Part shown: one piece after another, positions 49,143 to 57,480 of the stretch
Layout of the letters: every line of letters begins with the position of its first letter
Numbering within the stretch: position 1 is the first letter of the stretch
Origin: a virus
IMG/VR virus record: IMGVR_UViG_3300021469_000002
Span: 1-64,000 of that record
Strand: one strand, 5' to 3'
DNA: 64,000 nt
The notes under the pieces: generated by a model
What the model was told of the DNA's origin: nothing
Databases searched by the model: none
What the model saw: the letters and a program-made list of their open reading frames with translations, nothing else
Position numbers and translations under genes: made by a program

Positions 49143-50531
49143 ATGCCGCCACAAATTCCGATGTATGCAGAATTTTACAAAACCTTAAGTGAAACTTTAA
49201 ATCTCCAAGATTCTAGCTTTAAGCAGACAGCACTTATTAAATCTGAGACTATAAATCTTTCAGATAAGATAGCTAAACAGACTCAAAAAAGCCTTTCTGA
49301 AACAATAAATTTGAATGAATTTATAATTAAACAAATATCAAAATTTTTTTCAGAAGTTATAAATTTAAATGAATCTATAACCAAACAAACATCAAAATCT
49401 TTTTCAGAAGTTATAAATTTAAATGAATTTATAATTAAACAAACACTAAAAAAACTTTCAGAAACTATAAACGTAAATGATTTTATAATTAGACAAGCGT
49501 CAAAATCTTTTTTAGAGACTATAAATTTAAATGAATTTATAGCCAAGCAAACATCAAAATCTTTTTCGGAATTGATTACTTTAACAGATTCAATGAATCG
49601 GTTATTTAATGCAGTTAGATCATTTAGCGAAATATTCAATTTACAAGATGTTTTTGAAAGACAAGCCACTTTACAAAGAATTTATACAGAAATATTAAAT
49701 TTGGAAGATAATATAGCTTTACTTAAAGCATATTTTAAAATATGTACTGAAACATTAAACCTTAATGATATATTCAATAGGACATGGAATGCTTATAGAA
49801 CATATACTGAAACATTAAGTTTAAATGATATTATAATAAAATTTTTATCTAAAATGCAAAATGAAACCATTAATTTAAATGATATTACAATAAAAGTTTT
49901 GTCTAAAACGTGGGATGAAACTATTAATTTAAATGATATATTAGGCAAACAACCACAAAAAAATATTTTTGAAACATTGAATTTTATAGATATTTTGACC
50001 CGAAGCTCATCAAAAACATTTATAGAAACACTTGCTTTTACGGATTCGATTCTTAAAAATGTGTCACTTTTATTAACAGAAACTTTAGATTTAAATGATA
50101 TTATTAAAAAATTATCCTATAAGATTTTAATAGATTCTTTTGTTTTTACAGATACTTTAACAAAAAATTTAATTAAATCGTTTGCTGAAATAATTATATT
50201 AACTGATAGCTCGTTTAAAACCGCTTCTAAAATTTTAATTGAAGTTATTAATTTTTCTGATATATTTACAAGAATTATTAGTGCTTCAAGGGTATTCACT
50301 GAATATATTACTTTGATTGATTCTTTTAATATAATAAAAGTAATTATAAGACAGTTTACCGAAACACTTAATTTAAATGATTATGTTCTTATAACTCCGC
50401 CAATTAAATTAATAATAGAGGCTATACCAATTAAACCTGAATTGGATGTTGTTGGCAAAATTATTGGTAAAATTATAAGCACAAAAAAACAAAAACCCAA
50501 ATTATTGGAGATAGATAGAGAAGGGATATAA
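49143..50531 (+). CDS. Fibre-like protein of about 20 tandem 18/20-residue repeats
   Basis: A 462-residue protein from ATG 49143 (AGGTGAAAA upstream; GTG 49134 possible). Nearly all of it is a repeat with consensus F-S-E-T-I-N-L-N-D-x-I-x-K-x-x-S-K-S. Most units have 18 residues; several from about residue 150 on have 20. The first units (49283-49560) are near-identical in DNA. A single further unit ends the 51485-51925 protein. Likely an elongated amphipathic fibre or tether. No known family. Confidence 0.65.
   Translation: MPPQIPMYAEFYKTLSETLNLQDSSFKQTALIKSETINLSDKIAKQTQKSLSETINLNEFIIKQISKFFSEVINLNESITKQTSKSFSEVINLNEFIIKQTLKKLSETINVNDFIIRQASKSFLETINLNEFIAKQTSKSFSELITLTDSMNRLFNAVRSFSEIFNLQDVFERQATLQRIYTEILNLEDNIALLKAYFKICTETLNLNDIFNRTWNAYRTYTETLSLNDIIIKFLSKMQNETINLNDITIKVLSKTWDETINLNDILGKQPQKNIFETLNFIDILTRSSSKTFIETLAFTDSILKNVSLLLTETLDLNDIIKKLSYKILIDSFVFTDTLTKNLIKSFAEIIILTDSSFKTASKILIEVINFSDIFTRIISASRVFTEYITLIDSFNIIKVIIRQFTETLNLNDYVLITPPIKLIIEAIPIKPELDVVGKIIGKIISTKKQKPKLLEIDREGI
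49283..49560 (+). repeat. Near-identical 54-bp tandem DNA repeats
   Basis: Five to six consecutive 54-bp units, each containing TTATAAATTTAAATGAAT or close variants, encode the most regular part of the fibre-like protein. Recent expansion or recombination between units is likely. Confidence 0.65.
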
Positions 50532-50565
50532 ATTCGAGATAATTAATTAAAAAATAGGTGAAAAA

Positions 50566-51480
50566 ATGGGAGTTTTATTAAGGTGGAGGATACCAGATTT
50601 AACTGAAGTCACATATGATAAAACAGTAATTTATAGAGCAACATCTAAAACAGGAACTTATAATGAAATAGCTATTCAGGATATAACCGATAATACATAT
50701 TTTGATTCCAGCGGAACAACTAATCATTGGTATAAGATAAGATTTAGAGGAGGAACAATAGGTAGTTATTATTATTCCGATTATTCAGACTCGATGCAAG
50801 GCGGGAAATGGAGAGGATATTGTAGTCCAGAAGATGTTAGGACAATAGCCAATTTATCATCAGATGATATAAGTGATTCAAGGCTTTATGACATAATCAC
50901 ATTTGCTATGGCACAAATAAATCACGAAATTAATTCTAAAATAATAGAAGAAAAAGTTGAACAAATCGATTTAACAAGAGAAAACAAAATAGATGGAAGT
51001 AATAAGACGTTTTACGTAAAAAAATCGTTTGAATGGTATATAGGAGATGCAGATGATGATGGAGATGTAGATACAGATGATATAACTGTTTATAAATATG
51101 CAAGTGACGGAACCAAAACTGAAATGACTATATCCGAAATATATCCAAATGAAGGCAAATTTGTTTTAGAAGATGCACCAGAATCGGGGAGTACATTGAC
51201 AGTAACCTATGTTTATGCACCAGTATCGGAAAGCGATCCACATCCAATGTTAAAACAGGCATGTGCTTATTTAACTGCTGCTTTAGCATTTACAAGAATT
51301 GAAACAGGATACTATGAAAAATTACAATTAGGCAAATTAACTTTACAGAATATGACAAGTGGTTTTACTCAATTTTATAGATTATACGAAAGAATTTTAC
51401 ATATGTTAAAAAGTAGGATGACAAGAAGAACAGATGACCCAGACTTTTGGAAACATCAATTAAATAATATAAACAGGTGA
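50566..51480 (+). CDS. FN3-like plus connector-like protein with calcium-type loop
   Basis: A 304-residue protein. Residues about 1-85 look like a fibronectin-III-type domain (LLRWRIPDLTEVTYDKTVIY). A middle helical part follows (DDISDSRLYDIITFAMAQ). A loop DADDDGDVDTDD (about 165-176) matches EF-hand/dockerin calcium sites. The C-terminal helix region resembles head-tail connectors. A neck protein with a decorated domain is plausible. Confidence 0.5.
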   Translation: MGVLLRWRIPDLTEVTYDKTVIYRATSKTGTYNEIAIQDITDNTYFDSSGTTNHWYKIRFRGGTIGSYYYSDYSDSMQGGKWRGYCSPEDVRTIANLSSDDISDSRLYDIITFAMAQINHEINSKIIEEKVEQIDLTRENKIDGSNKTFYVKKSFEWYIGDADDDGDVDTDDITVYKYASDGTKTEMTISEIYPNEGKFVLEDAPESGSTLTVTYVYAPVSESDPHPMLKQACAYLTAALAFTRIETGYYEKLQLGKLTLQNMTSGFTQFYRLYERILHMLKSRMTRRTDDPDFWKHQLNNINR

Positions 51481-51484
51481 TTTA

Positions 51485-51925
51485 ATGGTAGTCGGTGTAG
51501 TTAATCAATTCAGAAAAGGAGTGAAAAATATTTTTGATAAAGCAAAAGAAACAATAATTTATCAATCCATAACTAGAGATAAAGATGCTGATGACAACCC
51601 AGTAGAATATATAAATCAAACAGAAATTGATGCAGTAGTACAAATAATGAGATTAGAAGATATACAAGAAATGGGCGGACTACTACAAGTAGGTGATGCC
51701 ATAGCATTTTTTGATCATAATGCAAATATAGTTAAAGAAGACAGAATTATTCATCGAGGCATATATTATAGAATAACAGAAGCTTTTCCAGAAACTGTAG
51801 CAGGAAATGTTATTTTTATTCAAGCATTTTGTAAAAGGGAAGATTATAGACCAACAGGACACACAAATTATATTAAAACACTAACAGAGACTTTTTCATT
51901 ATCTGATGTAATTACAAAAACTTAA
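51485..51925 (+). CDS. Head-tail joining-like protein with one fibre repeat
   Basis: A 146-residue protein. Residues 20-120 (TIIYQSITRDKDADDNPVEY, MGGLLQVGDAIAFFDHNA, EDRIIHRGIYYRITEA) fit head-tail joining or stopper proteins. The last residues TLTETFSLSDVITKT are one unit of the fibre repeat. Directly upstream of the TnpB element. Confidence 0.55.
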   Translation: MVVGVVNQFRKGVKNIFDKAKETIIYQSITRDKDADDNPVEYINQTEIDAVVQIMRLEDIQEMGGLLQVGDAIAFFDHNANIVKEDRIIHRGIYYRITEAFPETVAGNVIFIQAFCKREDYRPTGHTNYIKTLTETFSLSDVITKT

Positions 51926-52020
51926 CGAAAGAAAACTTGGTATTTTAATGCTGGGATGAATTTCATTCACATAATATTATATTGTCGATAATATTTAAAT
52001 CTTTAATATTAATTAATATT

Positions 52021-52139
52021 ATGATAATCAGAAAAGTTTGGAAAAACAAAGCAACAAACCAATTGTTGGTGTCAATCCCGAAAAATGAAGGAATAAAAGA
52101 AGAGATTATGTTAAAATAGTCAAGGTGGAGGAAGAATGA
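52021..52139 (+). pseudogene. Frameshifted AbrB/SpoVT-like ORF upstream of tnpB
   Basis: The current frame gives 32 residues (IRKVWKNKATNQLLVSIPKN...) and stops at 52117-52119. Restoring one G near 52101 continues as G-I-K-E-G-D-Y-V-K-I-V-K-V-E-E-E and ends at TGA 52137-52139, overlapping the tnpB ATG (ATGA). This is the usual AbrB-like small protein shape (swapped-hairpin DNA-binding fold). A one-base deletion therefore appears to have broken it. Confidence 0.65.
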
Positions 52140-53215
52140 TAATCTGTAAAACTATAAAGGCAAAAATAATAGGATTGACAAAAACCAAAGCCAAACTCAT
52201 TAGTCAAGAATATCAAAATTTTCAATTGGTTTTGAAAGGAAAAAATGCTCCTCTATACTCAGCCATTAAGCAACAAGCTTTAAAACTGAAAAAACAAATT
52301 AATGGAAATAAGAGAGAATATCCTTTGATAATAAGAAGGGATGTTCTAAAAATAGAAAAACAAAATACTAAGCTTAGCAAATATTGGTTTAAAATTCCCT
52401 GTTATTATAGAAGAGGTGGAGTATGGGTTGCCATTAAATTCTCTCCTACTCAAGAAGAATTATTAAATCATTCTATTAGAGAAACAAAGCTTGTTAAGAA
52501 AAATAACAAATGGTTTTTATTGATAACTGTTCAAAAGGAAGTTGAAATTAAAAAATCATATTCCTCAATTTTAGCCATAGACTTTGGGCTGAAATGGATT
52601 GCTACGGTCTGTGACCTAAGTAATCTTAGACCAAAGTTTTATGGTAATGAATTGAGGAAAATAAGAGGGCACTATTTCTATCTGCGAAGGAAATTAGCGA
52701 AGAAAGAAATTAGAGGATATTATAAATGGATAAAAAGAAGTAAAGAAGCGAGAATTGTAAATAACTTTCTCCATAAAATTTCTAGAGAAATAGTTAATTG
52801 GGCAAAGGAAACCAACAGCTTGATAGTTTTTGGAAAACTAAAAGGAATAAGGAAGCAAAATAAGGGAAGGAAATTCAATAGAAAATTGAACTCATTTCCA
52901 TATTACAAATTGGCTCAATACATCAAGTATAAAGCAATTGAGGAAGAAATTTTTGTTTTAGAAGCTCCAGAGGCATATACTTCCCAGATATGTCATAAAT
53001 GCGGAAAGAAAGGGATAAGAAAAAACGGATTGTTCAAATGTGAGTGTGGGTTAGAAGATAACGCAGATAGGAATGGTGCTATAAACATTGGAAAACGAGC
53101 TTTGGGGTATATCTCCAAAGTAGGGGTAGTTGTGACACTACCCAGAACTGAGGCTTTAGACATAAAGATTCCGATTAACAATCCAGTGAGCGACCTCAGA
53201 AGCTCAGGTTTTTAA
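52136..53215 (+). CDS. tnpB: TnpB RNA-guided nuclease, RuvC-rearranged type
   Basis: A 359-residue TnpB: SILAIDFGLKWIATV (RuvC I, Asp), IVFGKLKGIRKQNKGR (RuvC II region), zinc finger SQICHKCGKK and KCECGLEDN, and NADRNGAINIGKRAL (RuvC III, Asp). The usual catalytic Glu in IVxEDLKGI is Gly here. A Glu in LEAPEAYTSQIC may take over, as described for rearranged TnpB groups. TnpB cuts target DNA using a guide from the element's right end. Confidence 0.85.
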   Translation: MIICKTIKAKIIGLTKTKAKLISQEYQNFQLVLKGKNAPLYSAIKQQALKLKKQINGNKREYPLIIRRDVLKIEKQNTKLSKYWFKIPCYYRRGGVWVAIKFSPTQEELLNHSIRETKLVKKNNKWFLLITVQKEVEIKKSYSSILAIDFGLKWIATVCDLSNLRPKFYGNELRKIRGHYFYLRRKLAKKEIRGYYKWIKRSKEARIVNNFLHKISREIVNWAKETNSLIVFGKLKGIRKQNKGRKFNRKLNSFPYYKLAQYIKYKAIEEEIFVLEAPEAYTSQICHKCGKKGIRKNGLFKCECGLEDNADRNGAINIGKRALGYISKVGVVVTLPRTEALDIKIPINNPVSDLRSSGF

Positions 53216-53222
53216 ACCTGAG
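53203..53222 (+). promoter_or_regulatory. Right-end hairpin of the TnpB element
   Basis: CTCAGGTTT-TT-AAACCTGAG is a perfect 9-bp stem spanning the tnpB stop. In IS200/IS605 elements this end hairpin marks the transposon end and is part of the guide (omega) RNA scaffold; guide bases would follow 53231. Confidence 0.65.
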
Positions 53223-53248
53223 TGTGTCACAAGCTCAAAAACTTAAAG

Positions 53249-53276
53249 TTTATAAATTCGACTTCAGTTCTAAATA
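53249..53276 (+). promoter_or_regulatory. Late-type promoter, copy 2
   Basis: A 28-bp element 27/28 identical to 39533-39560. It lies just after the TnpB element and upstream of the neck/tail genes, so it restarts late transcription past the insertion. Downstream is a 6-codon ORF (ATG 53284) and a GCCTT-GTTG-AAGGC hairpin (53294-53307) before the 53348 start. Confidence 0.65.
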
Positions 53277-53347
53277 AAATATAATGATAACTATGCCTTG
53301 TTGAAGGCTTCTTTAGTACCATTGGGTATAATCTCGTTGGAGATGTG

Positions 53348-53821
53348 ATGAATTTGGTTAGCTTAGATACTCTTGGAGATGATGCAATTACTTTCTTTAG
53401 AGATGTTCTTAGGCAAAATCTCACTGATAAACAAACGCCGCCTCGTCCTGGATCTGAATGGATTTATAAATCAAGACCAGCAACTACTGAAATTAATCTT
53501 CCTTTTGTTATAGTTACTGAAGATAGAGAGAATGCTAATAGATTAACTATTCATCCTACTAAAGGGAAAATCGGAATTCCAACAATACGTTTGGATATTC
53601 GAGTTTGGGCACATAAAATAAATCATAGAGATGAAATTGCTGATGAAATAATTAAAATTTTAAAAAATCCAACATCTAGCGATGGTTCGACAACCATACT
53701 TCAAAATCGTTTTGTTTTTAAAAGTTATGAAAAATATGAAGAAGATGCAAAACTTGCTGAATTCCCTGAAGTTATAAGAATGAAAAGAATAATGGTAAAT
53801 TTTAATTATATTGGTGGATAA
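53348..53821 (+). CDS. Tail completion/neck-like protein
   Basis: A 157-residue protein (ATG 53348; GTG 53345 possible). ITFFRDVLRQNLTD then INLPFVIVTEDRENANRLTI, GIPTIRLDIRVWAHKINHRD, and a C-terminal strand. The pattern fits phage tail terminator/completion proteins acting at the head-tail joint. Two nt before the next ATG. Confidence 0.6.
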   Translation: MNLVSLDTLGDDAITFFRDVLRQNLTDKQTPPRPGSEWIYKSRPATTEINLPFVIVTEDRENANRLTIHPTKGKIGIPTIRLDIRVWAHKINHRDEIADEIIKILKNPTSSDGSTTILQNRFVFKSYEKYEEDAKLAEFPEVIRMKRIMVNFNYIGG

Positions 53822-53823
53822 TA

Positions 53824-54312
53824 ATGGTAACATTTACTGTTAGAGTTCAAATGAAAGGAGCTGAAAAAATTAATAAAAGATGGAGATTATTAAGAAACCT
53901 ACCTAAAATATTAGATCCTTATATTGAAACTATTGGAAATACTATAATAAAATTAGCAAAACAATATGCTCCAAGATTTGAAGAACATTTAGTTAAGGGT
54001 CTTAATTATAGAATAGACGAAGAAAAAAACGGACGTAAATTGATTGTATATAATGAAGTTTGGTGGTCACATTTTCAAGAATATGGTTTTGAGCCTCATT
54101 TTGCTCCAATCACACCTTATGCAAAAAGATGGTTAGAAGCACATATGACCGGTGCAGAAGGAGTTAAACCGGGTAAAAAAGGATATTTTTATGTTAAAAA
54201 ATATACTCCTCATGTAAGCAAGGCGGTTGAGGATATTAGACCAAATATCCCAACACTCCTAAAAAAAGGAGTGGATGCCTTTTTAGAAAAAACGTTTGGA
54301 GGAATTGAATGA
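53824..54312 (+). CDS. HK97 gp10-like neck protein
   Basis: A 162-residue protein: VRVQMKGAEKINKRWRLLRN, LAKQYAPRFEEHLVKGL and VWWSHFQEYGFEPHFAP match the HK97 gp10 family (aP-x-x-tG-L-x-x-s, then a-x-x-vEyGt). These connect head and tail. Overlaps the next gene by 4 nt. Confidence 0.75.
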   Translation: MVTFTVRVQMKGAEKINKRWRLLRNLPKILDPYIETIGNTIIKLAKQYAPRFEEHLVKGLNYRIDEEKNGRKLIVYNEVWWSHFQEYGFEPHFAPITPYAKRWLEAHMTGAEGVKPGKKGYFYVKKYTPHVSKAVEDIRPNIPTLLKKGVDAFLEKTFGGIE

Positions 54313-54545
54313 AATACAAAGTAAAAGTATCGGAGTGGTACCTAAAAAATAGACCTTCGCCAAATGCAAAATTGCCAGTAAAATTAGATTCATCAGGAAA
54401 AAAAATCAAACTTATAGGAGAAGGAGATGAAGTAATAACAGGGAATATTCAGGGTATAGAAAATGATCCAAGATTTGTTATTGAAAAAGTAAAGTCGGTA
54501 AAGATTCCTAAAATAAACGAAAATATTAAAAATAAGGAGGATTAA
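54309..54545 (+). CDS. Small hypothetical tail-region protein
   Basis: A 78-residue Lys-rich beta protein (KVKVSEWYLKNRPSPNAKLP, DEVITGNIQGIENDPRF). Lies between the gp10-like gene and the tail tubes; no family recognised. Confidence 0.5.
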   Translation: MKYKVKVSEWYLKNRPSPNAKLPVKLDSSGKKIKLIGEGDEVITGNIQGIENDPRFVIEKVKSVKIPKINENIKNKED

Positions 54546-54551
54546 TGAAAT

Positions 54552-55163
54552 ATGGCTTTAAAAGCTGGAGCATGGAGTGAAACTGCGTTGGTGACAATTA
54601 CCAAGCACAATGGTTCAAATGTTGAGTTTGCAGCTTTAACAGAAACTATAGATATCGATATGGGCGACAAAGATATAGACCAAATACCCAGTGTAGCGGG
54701 GGGAAGATTAGTAAAAAAAGTAGCTCAAGATATTACAACAATTACTTTTGAAGGCTATCCAATAGATATAGATTCTGCTGATGGAACAGGCGTTTCCCAG
54801 ATGTTTGAAGGTGGAACATGGGATACTATTGAACCATTAGAAACCTATTCTAGTTTAGGCAGAGATTTATTTAGAGTAGCAATACTCTGGACTGATGACA
54901 CATCAGCAACTTCTGCTGCTGGATCAACAGCTGCAGGAACTAATTCATATAGAATAGTATTTGCACATTGTTATATGACAAGCATGAAACCAAGTTTCAC
55001 AGACGGTATATTAAAGTTTACATTCAGTTTTAAATGTCCAGCATTTAATCCTGAAAAAACAGCTAATATAAGAGAAGAATCAGGAGATAATACAGCACTT
55101 TCTGCTTTAAGTGCATATGATTCTACAAACTATCCTCCAAGAGGAACAAGTTATACGTGGTGA
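54552..55163 (+). CDS. Major tail protein (tail tube), copy 1
   Basis: A 203-residue beta-rich protein starting with AGAWSETALVTITKHNGS, then DIDMGDKDIDQIPSVAGGRL, VAQDITTITFEGYP, and HCYMTSMKPSFTDGILKFTF. This resembles tailed-virus tube proteins. The next gene is a paralogue with about half the residues identical. The two may form alternate tube rings or tube plus cap. Confidence 0.65.
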   Translation: MALKAGAWSETALVTITKHNGSNVEFAALTETIDIDMGDKDIDQIPSVAGGRLVKKVAQDITTITFEGYPIDIDSADGTGVSQMFEGGTWDTIEPLETYSSLGRDLFRVAILWTDDTSATSAAGSTAAGTNSYRIVFAHCYMTSMKPSFTDGILKFTFSFKCPAFNPEKTANIREESGDNTALSALSAYDSTNYPPRGTSYTW

Positions 55164-55169
55164 TAAAAT

Positions 55170-55808
55170 ATGACATTACCTGCTGGTGCATGGTCAGAAA
55201 CTGCGTTGGTAGCGGTTGCCTATTATGGTAATGGTTCAGAAACTAATAACGATATACAATTTGCAACTTTAACAGAAACTATTGACATAGATATGGGAGA
55301 TAAAGATATAGACCAAGTCCCAAGTATAGCAGGAGGAAGACTTGTAAAGAAAGTTCCACAGGATATAACTACAATAACATTTGAAGCATATCCAACCGAT
55401 ATAGATGTAAAAGGAGGAACAGGATTATCGCAATTATTCCATACCACAGAAGCTAATTGGGATGCTTCTGAACCTTTGCAAGTAACGGCTTCAAGAAATA
55501 GGGAGCTTTATAGAATTGCAATACTTTGGACTGATGATACTAGCGTTACTACAGCAAATGGTGCGGTATCTTCGGGATCTAATGCTTATAGAATAGTATT
55601 TGCACATTGTTATTGTACTAGTATGAAACCAAGTTTCACTGATGGCGTCTTGAAATTTACATTATCATTCAAAGTACCGGCATTTAATCCCAATGGTGTT
55701 GCTAATATTATGGAACAATCTACAGATGGATCAGCATCTTTAAATGCATTAAATACTTATAATTCAACGAATTACAATCCTAACTCTTCATCAGCATATA
55801 CTTGGTAA
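55170..55808 (+). CDS. Major tail protein (tail tube), copy 2
   Basis: A 212-residue paralogue of the previous gene: DIDMGDKDIDQVPSIAGGRL, VPQDITTITFEAYPTDID, HCYCTSMKPSFTDGVLKF. Both have a start in the same AGAWSETALV motif. A tandem duplication 6 nt apart, with clear divergence in loops. Confidence 0.65.
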   Translation: MTLPAGAWSETALVAVAYYGNGSETNNDIQFATLTETIDIDMGDKDIDQVPSIAGGRLVKKVPQDITTITFEAYPTDIDVKGGTGLSQLFHTTEANWDASEPLQVTASRNRELYRIAILWTDDTSVTTANGAVSSGSNAYRIVFAHCYCTSMKPSFTDGVLKFTLSFKVPAFNPNGVANIMEQSTDGSASLNALNTYNSTNYNPNSSSAYTW

Positions 55809-55827
55809 TCAATTCAGTAAGGAAAAG

Positions 55828-56568
55828 GTGAATAGATTGAGAAAACCGAAGGTCTTGGTAGCTGCTCCAACGTGGGAAGGGCATAAGTATATATTGGTTA
55901 AATATTTGCTTAGGGTTAAGAATCTTTCATATCCCAATTATTCCGTTTTATTAGTAGACAATGGAAAAAGTAAGTCTTTTAGTAAATGGTTAATTAGAAA
56001 GGGTATCAAAGTAATTAAAATTCCATACAGGGAAAATGTATTTGAAAGAATTGCCAATGCCAGAAACGCCATAATCAACTATGTTCTTCAACATCCAGAT
56101 ATCAAGTATTTATTAAGTTTAGATACTGATGTAATTCCTCCTAGAAATATAATTGAAAGACTCTTAAAACATAAAAAAGATTTAGTGGGGGCTTTGATTC
56201 ATATGGGATTTGAAAAAAAAGTGCCGTGTGTTTTAAAAGATGGATATTTAATGAAAAATGGTATAAGAGGATTATCTTATTACTCATGGAAAGAAATCAG
56301 AGAAATGAAAAAGAAAAAAGACTTGCATAAGGTATGGGGTACATCAGTTGCATGCTTATTAATTCATAGAAAAATATTTGAAGCAGGAGTAAGATTCCGT
56401 TATACTCCTTATTTTCATGTTGGCGAAGATATTTGGTTTTTTACAGAATGTAATGAAAAAGGTTTTAAATTTTATGTTGATTTAAGTAAACGCATTCCTC
56501 ATTTTAATAAATCAAAAAAGAGGTGGTATAAATCGTTAATGAAACTCAAAACCAAGTTGAAAAAGTAA
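55828..56568 (+). CDS. GT-A glycosyltransferase inside the tail module
   Basis: A 246-residue protein from GTG 55828 (TTG 55837 possible). PKVLVAAPTWEGHKYILVKY, ARNAIINYVLQHPD, LLSLDTDVIPPRN (DxD), WGTSVACLLIHRK and HVGEDIWFFTECNEKGF. Related to the island's GT-A genes. Position between tail tube and tape measure suggests it glycosylates virion tail proteins. Confidence 0.7.
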   Translation: MNRLRKPKVLVAAPTWEGHKYILVKYLLRVKNLSYPNYSVLLVDNGKSKSFSKWLIRKGIKVIKIPYRENVFERIANARNAIINYVLQHPDIKYLLSLDTDVIPPRNIIERLLKHKKDLVGALIHMGFEKKVPCVLKDGYLMKNGIRGLSYYSWKEIREMKKKKDLHKVWGTSVACLLIHRKIFEAGVRFRYTPYFHVGEDIWFFTECNEKGFKFYVDLSKRIPHFNKSKKRWYKSLMKLKTKLKK

Positions 56569-56834
56569 AACAATTTATAAAAGAACACAAACCAGATTTA
56601 AGTATATCAAGAGTTCCTGAAAAGACTCTTGAAATATTTAAAAAACTAGCTAAAGAAGAATTTTGTAATGATTATGGCATGACTCTAAAATATTTAGTTG
56701 ATTATGCTGTCCGAGATATAAAATTTCAAGAACTCTCCCAAAGAATAACAATACTCGAAAGAAAATTTTTAGAACAGGAAGAAAGAGAAATAAAAACATT
56801 AAGCGGGAGAGTTATACAAATTAAAAAAAAGTGA
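56532..56834 (+). CDS. Ribbon-helix-helix-like or coiled protein with ATC start
   Basis: A 100-residue frame with no ATG, GTG or TTG in its first 49 codons. It begins ATC-GTT right after in-frame TAA (56529-56531). AGGTGG ends five bases before the ATC, the same context as at 12784. SRVPEKTLEIFKKLAKEEFC then NDYGMTLKYLVDYAVRD and a C-terminal coiled coil look like a small archaeal DNA-binding or assembly protein. Overlaps the glycosyltransferase by 37 nt in another frame. Confidence 0.55.
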   Translation: MVNETQNQVEKVKQFIKEHKPDLSISRVPEKTLEIFKKLAKEEFCNDYGMTLKYLVDYAVRDIKFQELSQRITILERKFLEQEEREIKTLSGRVIQIKKK

Positions 56835-56843
56835 GGTGAATAG

Positions 56844-57257
56844 ATGGTAGAAATAGAAGAGAACGAAATTAAAAAATTTGAAAAACATATGGGATTAGCA
56901 CAAGAATTTAAAATAGGCGAAGATACTTTTAAGTTCTTGCCATTAAGAGCAGAAGACATTCCAGAACTATTAAAAGTAATAAGAGTTTTTACAACAAAAG
57001 TAAAGCCAGGAGAAGAAGAAAAATGGCTTGAAGCAATGGATAAAGAAACAATAGAGATTTTAGTTAAATTAATCAAAAAAATGGTTAAAATATCTTATCC
57101 AAAATTAAGCGAAGAACAAATTGATAATTTTGTATCTGCCAACTTCATAGCATTATCAGTAGCGTTATTTCAGATAAATGATTTAGGAGCTAAAAAAGTA
57201 GGAGCAATAAAAGAAAGGCTAGAAAAATTAAGAGCAGCAAGAAGATCTAAAAAATAG
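56844..57257 (+). CDS. Tail assembly chaperone-like protein 1
   Basis: A 137-residue protein with FKFLPLRAEDIPELLKVIRV, and helices to EEQIDNFVSANFIALSVALF. The fold and place before a second small protein and the tape measure fit tail assembly chaperones. The next gene is in the same frame after a TAG and its own ribosome site, so a -1 shift is not evident. Confidence 0.55.
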   Translation: MVEIEENEIKKFEKHMGLAQEFKIGEDTFKFLPLRAEDIPELLKVIRVFTTKVKPGEEEKWLEAMDKETIEILVKLIKKMVKISYPKLSEEQIDNFVSANFIALSVALFQINDLGAKKVGAIKERLEKLRAARRSKK

Positions 57258-57266
57258 AGGAGGAGA

Positions 57267-57476
57267 ATGCTAAAGATACAAGAGATAATAGAAAAACATA
57301 AAAAAACCGATTTAGCAGTAATACATCATAACTTAATGAAATTTTATGGTTGCTGGATACCAATAGAAGAATTCAGAAAAATACCTATTCCAACATTAGT
57401 AAATTTGATATCATATATAAATGAGGATTTAAAAAAACAATTAAAAACACCAAAAGTCCCGAAAATAAGAAGATGA
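57267..57476 (+). CDS. Tail assembly chaperone-like protein 2
   Basis: A 69-residue protein (KTDLAVIHHNLMKFYGCWIP, IPTLVNLISYINEDLKK). Strong AGGAGGAG upstream. As in many phages, a small second chaperone lies just before the tape measure. In frame with the previous gene past TAG. Confidence 0.5.
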   Translation: MLKIQEIIEKHKKTDLAVIHHNLMKFYGCWIPIEEFRKIPIPTLVNLISYINEDLKKQLKTPKVPKIRR

Positions 57477-57480
57477 AAAT

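Larger units (their letters stand above)
51950..53231 (+). mobile_element. TnpB-only IS200/IS605-type element
   Basis: Approximate limits. A short left hairpin TGAAT-TTC-ATTCA (about 51957-51969), then a frameshifted AbrB-like ORF, tnpB, and the right-end hairpin CTCAGGTTT / AAACCTGAG (53203-53222) that overlaps the tnpB stop. No TnpA (Y1 transposase) is present, so movement would need help. It sits between the joiner gene and the late promoter at 53249 and does not interrupt a core gene. The 3' end of tnpB plus this hairpin is where a guide RNA would be made. Confidence 0.75.

Noticed and set aside
49283-49669. Minus-strand repeat ORF of 128 codons
   Set aside because: It mirrors the tandem repeats of the plus-strand fibre-like gene; no start signal.
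52136-53215. Cas12-type CRISPR effector
   Set aside because: Size (359 residues), single zinc finger and right-end hairpin are those of TnpB, and no CRISPR repeats are present anywhere in the window.
57255-57257. TAG recoding (readthrough) between chaperone genes
   Set aside because: A separate Shine-Dalgarno and ATG follow immediately, and no other evidence of TAG reassignment was found.
56844-57476. Programmed frameshift between tail chaperones
   Set aside because: The two ORFs are in the same frame, separated by TAG and a strong ribosome site, so no shift is needed.
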